Assembly (NCBI GenBank): GCA_034509755.1
Contig: CM067552.1
Coordinates: 24,303,821 to 24,367,820, forward strand
Length of the DNA: 64,000 nt
Reading direction: 5' to 3'
Source: Anisodus tanguticus
Taxonomy: Eukaryota; Streptophyta; Magnoliopsida; Solanales; Solanaceae
In this document: positions 57,691-64,000 of the stretch, one piece after another
How positions within the stretch are numbered: the first letter of the stretch is position 1
How the letters are laid out: each line of letters begins with the position of its first letter
Notes under the pieces: model-generated
Told to the model about the DNA's origin: nothing
Seen by the model: only the letters and a program-made list of their open reading frames with translations
Database searches by the model: none
Translations under genes and position numbers: made by a program

Positions 57691-59816
57691 TGTTACACCC
57701 TAAACTAGGGGGGTGGTCGGTATCTGGTGGCCTATTGGACCGAGCGTACCACTCTAATGACCAGACATTTGCATGAGTAGAACTTTCGACCGATAAGGTC
57801 ATACTAGGGTATAACACAACAACAACACTGAACAAGTGGGACTAGCCCATCATATATACATAACAGGACCGACAAGGTCACAACATGGTTCAAGAAAAGA
57901 TAACTTAGCCGACAAGGCTATACATCAACAACTGTACATACCAGACAAGTCTATGAGCCTCTACGAATAATTGTACAGTCATATGGTTAGGACAAGGTCC
58001 CGACCTACCCTTATAGTACATAACTCTACAAAACATACTCACTAGCTAACCAGAAAGCTCTGGAAAAGACGAAGCTTACTTACTGACGGCTGAACTCGAC
58101 AACTCTTATTGTGGTGGCCTAGTAGAGCTCCTATCAGAACCTACGGCATGAACACACAGTGCCCCGACAAAAGAGACGTCATTATAAAAGAAATGTACTG
58201 GTATGTAAAGCATGAATAACAATATAAAACTATAAGCTATAAAGAAAGGCCTAAAAGCAATATGAAGAGATAAGTTGTAAAGGAAAGCATAAAGCAACCT
58301 GGTTTCCATTTAAGGTAAATAATAAGACTCTGAAACTAAAATGAAATCTATATGTATAGGCCTTACCATATAAACTACCCTCGACTTAAAGTGCGAGGTG
58401 TATAATGTCACTGTCCTCAGGTATACTCTGAGGTGTATGTATGGATACACATCAACGTGCCTGCTATAGCGCGGCGCGGTGTGTATAATATACATGTACA
58501 ATGTTCCACCAACTATTTGCAACGGTGGTATGAGTAGTATATACATACATATATCAATAGTAACACTCAGGGTCTCTTTGGAACTCAGAACTCTGTGACA
58601 TTATTTTTGGAATGACTTTTAGTCGAATCTGATAATTAACTCTTTGGGAATACTTCTTTCCGAAGATTTATGATAAGATAAATTAGTAACCGAACAACCA
58701 TGATCATGATATATAGAAATAACAATGAACAACTCTCAATAAGAGATTATGATATACAGTAAAATGAAGCTTTCGATATTTCTCTTTTTGAAAATGATAA
58801 ACTCTTTTGATTTCATGCTTTGGAAAGAAAGGGATAGCCTTACATACCTTGTCCACGAAGCTATAATCAGTATACACTTATTCGTACTCCTTACGGATGA
58901 TTATTTATATCATACGAAGGGTTGATATCAATATCGAATCCATATTCTATAGAGAAACATTATTTAGGTATCTTATCGACAACTTTAATCACATAGGTCC
59001 TTAGACTTCTTTAAAAGGGATACTTATGCGATTCGATCTCACAATTCTCCAAAACGCACGTTCCTTAGTTTCACAACGTAAACAATCAATTTTCTAATCA
59101 ATTCCAACTTATATCTCAACTAAAACAACCCACAAGTCATATCACAATGATTTCATATGTCTACGAGTTTCTATTACGACAATCCTTTCACAAGTTACTC
59201 CAAATCATCAATTAATCACAAATATAGGTATAGGAGGATAAGTTTTACCTTCACGCACCAAAATCCCCCTAAAACAGCAAGCTACTCCATCTCTAATGGT
59301 TTTCCAAATTCGATTTTATGTGGAGAAGACAATTTCTATCATAATCACAGGGTTTATCAAGTTAATCTTGTGTAATTGACGAGGTTGGGATGATATAGAA
59401 CCTTAGAGGGTATTTAGGCAAGGTTCTAGGGTCTGGTTTTGATGATAAATGAATCCCAAATTGCACAACCCGATAAAAACTTTACACCATCGCAAAAGGA
59501 TTGTCAGATTGACGGTCCATAAAACTTTTGACGGTCCATCAATCTGGACCGTCAATCCAGATCCTGAAATCTCAAATCTGTAGAAAATTTGATGATTTAG
59601 ATTGGTCCTTTTGACGATTCGTCAATCTTCCCGTCAAATTGGACAGTTTCCGATTTCACTAAAATGTATTTTTTTGATCCGTTTAATTTCCACACACTCC
59701 AAAACTTCTATAAATAAGCAATAAACTTTCATTATCCTTCCGTAAGGGCATACCTATTCCCGGGACATCAGTATCAATTGACGACACAACAAAATGCAAA
59801 ACTACGGGGTGTAACA
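57691..59816 (-). repeat. Complete family A LTR (3' LTR of the right-hand element)
   Basis: On the minus strand it starts TGTTACACCCCGTAG at 59816 and ends CTAGTTTAGGGTGTAACA at 57691, about 2.13 kb with TG...CA ends. It is the only complete family A LTR here and shows what is missing from 1181-2328, 6907-11150 and 16349-17537. A 10-base-arm hairpin lies at 59527-59554. Confidence 0.9.
59527..59554. promoter_or_regulatory. Hairpin or palindromic site in the U3 of the A LTR
   Basis: TTGACGGTCC (59527-59536) and GGACCGTCAA (59545-59554) are perfect 10-base arms around an 8-base loop. Related TTGACGG/CCGTCAA motifs occur in the other A-type LTRs. A protein-binding or hairpin role in the LTR promoter is inference only. 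Confidence 0.6.
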
Positions 59817-59829
59817 TCCTTCCCCCCTT
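59817..59829 (-). other. Polypurine tract of the right-hand element
   Basis: Minus strand AAGGGGGGAAGGA next to the LTR start, the same as at 16336-16348. Confidence 0.88.
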
Positions 59830-59965
59830 AGGAACATTCATCCTCGAATGTTGAAGATATTCTTACTCTCGAGGAAATTTTGGTAGTGTTTCCTCTGTAA
59901 GCAGGACTATCCAAAAACCTGTTAAACAACACAAACATATATCTAATTCTGAGGTTAGTTCAAGC
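59830..59965 (-). other. Pol tail with chromodomain deletion
   Basis: The integrase C-terminal LEL-like segment (about 59960) is followed within about 30 bases by the tail that in the plus-strand copy lies at about 16200. The roughly 400 bases that encode the chromodomain at 15790-16171 are absent. Confidence 0.7.
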
Positions 59966-60960
59966 TCATAAGCCACTCGTCCTGAATGATTTTATATGGT
60001 CCGACGTATCTGGGGCTAAGTTTTCCTTTCTTGCCAAACCTGATAACCCCTTTCGTTGGAGAAACCTTTAAGAATACCCAATCGTTAACTGCGAATACCA
60101 AATCGCAGCGTCGAACATCTAAATAAGATTTCTATCGACTATGGGGAGTCAATAGACGTTCTTGAATTAGCTTTACCTTCTTTGTTTCTTGCTGGACCAA
60201 ATCGGGACCTAGTAAGACGACTTCACCCACTTCGAACTAGCCAATTGGGGATCTACATTTCCATCCATACAAGGCTTCATATAGGGCCATCTTGATACTG
60301 GAAGGATGGTTGTTATTGTAAGCGAACTCGATAAGAGGCAAATAATTATCCCATTTACCTTTGAAATCGAATACACAAGCCTGTAGCATGTGCTTGAGTG
60401 TATAGATTTTGTGTTTGGCCTTACCGTCGGTCTATGGTTGGAAGCCTGTATTAAGAGTCACTTGGGTATCTAAACCTTTCTGAAACGACCTCCAAAAGTG
60501 AGCCGTAAAATGAGAACCCTTATTGGATATGATAGAAACTGGAACACCATGCAATCAGACTATTTCCTTAATATACAGCTTGACATAATCCTCTGCCAAA
60601 AACGTTGTGCGAATAGGTAGAAAATGGGACGATTTCATACGTATGTCGATGATAACCCAAATAGAATCGAACGTTCGATAAGAACACAGGAAATTGGTTA
60701 TAGAATCTATATTAATCATTTCCCATTTCAAAGTAGAAATCTCAATATTTTGAATTAAGCCCCAGGCTTTTGATGTTCTATCTTAACTTGCTGACAATTT
60801 GGGCATTGAGCTACAAATACTGCGATATCTTTCTTCATATCATTCCACCAGTAAACCTATCGGAAGTCATGGTACATTTTTGTCGAGCCAGGATTAATGG
60901 AATACCTGGACTGGTGGATCTCAGCCATGATTTGCTCTTGGAGTCCTCCTACGCCTGGTA
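59966..60960 (-). pseudogene. Integrase remnant of the right-hand element
   Basis: On the minus strand: zinc finger with CPNCQQVKI-like residues (about 60775-60805), FDSIWVIID (first DDE acid kept, about 60640-60670), then SIISNKGSHFT (second acid is Asn, about 60500-60535), TLKHMLQACVFDF (the Glu is Lys, about 60365-60405), LIEFAYNNNHPSSIKMALYE (about 60280-60340), DWVFLKVSPTKGVIRFGKKG and LSPRYVGPYKII (to about 59990). Two of three catalytic acids are lost. Stops are present. Confidence 0.85.
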
Positions 60961-61019
60961 CACATAATGGCCGCTGATATCTAAGGGCTCCATCTCCCGT
61001 AATGTCCAACATCGACTTC

Positions 61020-61700
61020 TTTTGCAGGGGAATCCCTTATTTCATTTGGACCAATTTGGGGTCATCAACTATCTTGCTTTTACCTCTACTACCAAGGATG
61101 ATTCTTCATTATTCTGCACCACTGCTCCTCTGTCATCTGTGTCCAAAATTCGTACATTTAAACTAGCCAGACGACGTAGTTGTTTGTTCATCTCTAACTT
61201 ATTGGATTTAATACCATCCAAACTCCCCATAGACTTGCGACTTAAGGCATCAACTATGACATTTGCCTTTACGGGGTGGTATAAAATATCAACGTCATTA
61301 TCATTTAATAATTCCAACTACCTTCTTTGCCTTAAATTCAGTTCCTTCTGGTAAAATATATAATGTATACTCTTGTGGTCTATGTATATATCAAAGTGGA
61401 TTCCATATAAATAATGAAGCCACATCTTTAGGGCAAATATTACTGCTGCTAACTCAAGATCGTGAGTCGGATAATTTACCTCATGCTTCCTTAACTACCT
61501 TGAAGTATATGCTATAACATTCCCGTGATACATCAGAACACATCCTAATCTCACTCTAGAGGCATCACAGTAAACCACATACCCATCGGTACCTTCGGGA
61601 AGAGCTAACACAGGTGCATATGTCAAATTTGACCACACACATCTGACCATTAAAACTTAGCTGCCTTGTGAGTGAGCTTGGTCATAGGTGCAGGGATAGA
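61020..61700 (-). pseudogene. RNase H of the right-hand element
   Basis: The open frame 61069-61317 has ELLNDNDVDILYHPVKANV and VDALSRKSMGSLDG, the end of RNase H, plus the linker to integrase. 61318-61700 holds the upstream RNase H in broken frames, with GYVVYCDASR-like coding at about 61555-61590, so the first catalytic acid seems to be kept. Confidence 0.8.
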
Positions 61701-61959
61701 CGAAAAACCCTACACGTATATCTTATAATATACTGATAAGCCCAAAAAGATACGTACTTTGGTAGGAGTCGTGGGCCTCGGTCAATTCTTTACGGCCTCA
61801 ATCTTTTAGTGATCCACTTTATTACCTTTTGATGAGACAATATGGCCCAAAAAGGCAACAAAGTTTAACCAGAATTCGCATTTGGAAAATTAGTGTAGAA
61901 CTTATGGTTTTAGAGCATTTGTAACACCGCTCGGATATGATCTACATGGTTTGCCCAGT
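61701..61959 (-). pseudogene. RT thumb of the right-hand element
   Basis: The minus strand encodes a KCEFWL-like segment at about 61870 and KIEAVKNWPR-like residues near 61780-61810. A stop separates it from the RT palm frame at 61960. Confidence 0.7.
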
Positions 61960-62847
61960 CTATAAGTAAACCAAAATATCATTGATAAATACGATCTCAA
62001 AGATATCCAAGAATGGCTTGAAGACTCGATTCATTAAATCCATAAAGGCTACTGGCGCATTAGTGAATCCAAAAGACATCACCCGAAACTCAAAATAGAC
62101 ATACCTGGTTTGAAAGGCTATCTTTGGGATATCTTTTTCCTTTACCCTTAAATGGTGGTATCCCAATCTTAAGTCAATCTTTGAAAAATACTTGGCACCC
62201 TGCAACTGATCAAATAAATCATCGATCCTCGAAAGTGGATATTTATTCTTAATAGTGAGCTTGTTTAATTTCTTGTAATCAATACACATCCGTAGGGAAC
62301 CATCATTCTTGCGAACAAACAGTACTGGCATGCCCCATGGCAAAGTGTTAGGTCTGATAAAACCTTTCTCTAGTAAATCCTTTAACTGATCCTTCAATTC
62401 CCTCAGCTCAGCAGGAGCCATTTGATAATGAGGGATAGATATCGACTGCGTATCTAGAAGTATGTCAGTAGTAAACTCAATCTCCCGCTCTGGAAGAATG
62501 CCCGAAAGCTCACCTGGAAATACACTGGGAAACTCATTAACTATAGGGGCAGATTGAAGGGTCGGACATTTTGCATCTACATCCCTAACCCGAACCAAAT
62601 GATAAATATATCCCTTTGAAATCATTTTCTTGGCCTTTAGGTAGGAAATAAACCTGCCTTTAGGCATAGCAGAGTTTCCTTTCCACTCAAGGGTCGGCTC
62701 GTCTGGAAAATTGAACTTAATAATCTTTGATCGACAATCAACATTCGTGTAACAAGAAGCCAACCAATCCATGCCCATAATGACGTCAAACTCGACCATA
62801 GGTAACTCGGCCAGATCAGCCAAAGTAGGGTGATTACAAACCGTCAC
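61960..62847 (-). CDS. Protease C-terminus to reverse transcriptase, 295-residue open frame
   Basis: This is the longest uninterrupted gypsy frame of the window. Residues 1-35 are the end of protease (TVCNHPTLADLAELP, IMGMDWL). Residues 70-150 are the connector (GRFISYLKAKKMISKGYIYH, ILPEREIEF, QMAPAELRELKD). RT follows: VLFVRKNDGSLRMCIDY (about 180-196), NKYPLSRIDDLFDQL, KIDLRLGYHHLRVKEKDIPK (first catalytic Asp kept), MSFGFTNAPVAF and FINDILVYL at the end. The active-site pair is Asn-Asp instead of Asp-Asp, so catalysis should be lost. The start codon is internal to the polyprotein and not a real start. RT makes cDNA in the element's particles. Confidence 0.88.
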   Translation of the reverse strand: MTVCNHPTLADLAELPMVEFDVIMGMDWLASCYTNVDCRSKIIKFNFPDEPTLEWKGNSAMPKGRFISYLKAKKMISKGYIYHLVRVRDVDAKCPTLQSAPIVNEFPSVFPGELSGILPEREIEFTTDILLDTQSISIPHYQMAPAELRELKDQLKDLLEKGFIRPNTLPWGMPVLFVRKNDGSLRMCIDYKKLNKLTIKNKYPLSRIDDLFDQLQGAKYFSKIDLRLGYHHLRVKEKDIPKIAFQTRYVYFEFRVMSFGFTNAPVAFMDLMNRVFKPFLDIFEIVFINDILVYL

Positions 62848-63010
62848 AGTATAATTTTGATAAATTTTGTCGTGCTACAATCGTCTCACCAACCGGTGTA
62901 TCCACTTCGTATGACTTAGACAACAATTTTAGTTTAAATCCAAATTTGCTAGCAACAAAGGGCGTAAAATGATCCCTGTAGGAATAACACACATCGGAAC
63001 CCTGAAGACA
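62848..63010 (-). pseudogene. Protease N-terminal part, active site lost
   Basis: FVASKFGFKLKLLSKSYEVDT-like coding at about 62895-62960 corresponds to the plus-strand copy at 12765-12830. Upstream of it the active-site loop seen at 12739 is replaced by other sequence (CVIPTGIIL-like), so a deletion or rearrangement removed the catalytic Asp. Confidence 0.6.
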
Positions 63011-64000
63011 TCATCCTTTGTATTTCCTACCATACTGACTACATGTCGGCAATAAAGGTCTCATCTGTCGTGAACTTTCCTATCTCTGATAACCAAAAGC
63101 TCTCGAACTTTGTCTGTGTCCTGACTGAGCATACCTGTCATACTTAACTCCTCAAACTCGGATAGAGCACTATTAGCAAACCGAAATAGATGTCTAGGAA
63201 ATTGCTTCCTGGAGCTACCCGTTGCCTCTCCAAATGACCAGCTGACCAAGCTCTCTTAGTCACTTCCCTCTCTGTACTTCTATCATCTCAAAGCTACCAT
63301 TTGTGGTCCTTAACACTCTGAGCATATGCTTGTATCGTGGAAATATCCATGTCTCAAATTATAGAGGGTGCCATACATTCGCCAATCAGATGTGGGTCCA
63401 ATCCTGATATGAATTGATAAACTTAATCCCTCATCACATCCACAATATTTAGGGCATACCTGTCCCGAGAATTAAACTGGAAACTATAATCCCAAATGCT
63501 ATTGTCCCTCTGATTAAGGTTTAAGAAGCATTCTACCATGGCCTTGCGTTCCTCTAATGGGAAATAATGATCAAGAAAAGCATCTACAAACTCTTCCCAT
63601 ACAGCGGGATGTGCATCTGGGCCTCGGGATTTCTCCCAATCCTCATATCATTAGGTAGCCATATCTCATAATCTAAAGTTTGCAATTATGACTCTCAATA
63701 CACTTTTCATCTGATCAATGAAGTCCTATGGGTCTACACCTTTGTTGGTACCGGTAAACACTGGGGGCTCAATGCAAGAAATTATTGGGTCAGGGAACTC
63801 CCTATACCATCAAAAGACCTAACACATGCGGAACCCTATATCTGCCACTACTGTGAAGAAACTATCTGCGTCAATAACTGCACATCTCTTTTCACACCCT
63901 GCTCTGAAGTCTCGGGGGGAGGAACTGGGGGAACCGGATTCTGTGGAACTTGAGGTACTAGGTCCTGAGGAGCTTGAGGCATTGAACCTCCTATAGTCTC
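63011..64000 (-). pseudogene. gag remnant of the right-hand element (partial)
   Basis: Reading leftwards from 64000: Pro-rich QAPQDLVPQVPQ and PVPPPETSEQG (about 63890-63985), then VPTK-like residues where the plus copy has GTDPQDFI (about 63720-63760), a YSFQFNSRDRYALN-like core block (about 63455-63500), and the open frame 63061-63249 (62 residues; QFPRHLFRFANSALSEFEE) that corresponds to 12235-12300 of the plus copy. The zinc knuckle is not found. Stops and frameshifts throughout. The start lies beyond the window. Confidence 0.75.

Larger units (their letters stand above)
57691..64000 (-). mobile_element. Minus-strand family A chromovirus, open at the right edge
   Basis: From right to left: gag (from beyond 64000 to about 63010), protease-RT, RNase H, integrase, tail, polypurine tract, 3' LTR. 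It is the same family as the plus-strand element at 6907. It lacks the chromodomain but has the longest uninterrupted RT frame in the window. Its 5' LTR lies outside. Confidence 0.88.

Overview
This window looks like a heterochromatic stretch of a plant nuclear genome. It is AT-rich and almost entirely built of degraded, nested transposable elements. I see no intact host gene, tRNA, rRNA or CRISPR array. The element types are Ty3/gypsy chromovirus LTR retrotransposons with initiator-Met-tRNA primer sites, two Ac-like hAT transposons, one CACTA transposon beginning CACTACAAGAAAA, and a Stowaway-like MITE. Together they indicate a flowering plant. The LTR styles fit a large eudicot genome, and Solanaceae is my best guess, but the sequence alone does not prove it.

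Layout, left to right. 1-1090 is the 3' tail of a minus-strand gypsy element. 1091-2328 is a copied insertion junction plus a partial LTR of family A. About 3585-6750 is a minus-strand chromovirus with protease, RT, RNase H and chromodomain remnants, whose integrase core has been cut out in frame. 6907-17537 is a plus-strand family A chromovirus. It has gag, protease, RT/RNase H, integrase and chromodomain remnants. A 2.5 kb hAT transposon (6990-9487) sits in its 5' LTR, and its 3' LTR is truncated. 18103-20310 is a partial LTR of a related family (C). 20340-24049 is a minus-strand gag remnant, primer site and complete 2.5 kb LTR (family E).

24050-34676 is a pile-up of four minus-oriented LTR copies of family D (24050, 30617, 32130 and 32965), with two primer sites and a long internal region in which I recognise no pol. 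34677-37870 is a plus-strand element (F) with LTR, primer site, gag and the start of a protease. Its protease breaks into a 0.9 kb unit (X) that occurs again at 56381.

38718-55870 is a family B gypsy element with both LTRs. Its 5' LTR carries a 6.0 kb CACTA element (39459-45480), which itself contains a 2.3 kb hAT (41056-43372), a MITE and several exon-like segments that may be a captured host gene. The same LTR also carries a complete solo LTR (46167-48595). 57691-64000 is a minus-strand family A chromovirus running off the right edge, with a complete LTR and its best RT reading frame at 61960-62847.

The coding regions are gag-pol polyprotein parts: Gag packages RNA, protease matures the polyprotein, RT/RNase H copies RNA to DNA, and integrase with its chromodomain inserts the copy into chromatin. 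All are broken by stops, frameshifts, deletions or active-site changes, so nothing here looks autonomous. The main value of the window is its layered insertion history. Three insertions (hAT, CACTA and solo LTR) have target-site duplications, and for all three an uninserted relative of the target lies elsewhere in the window.
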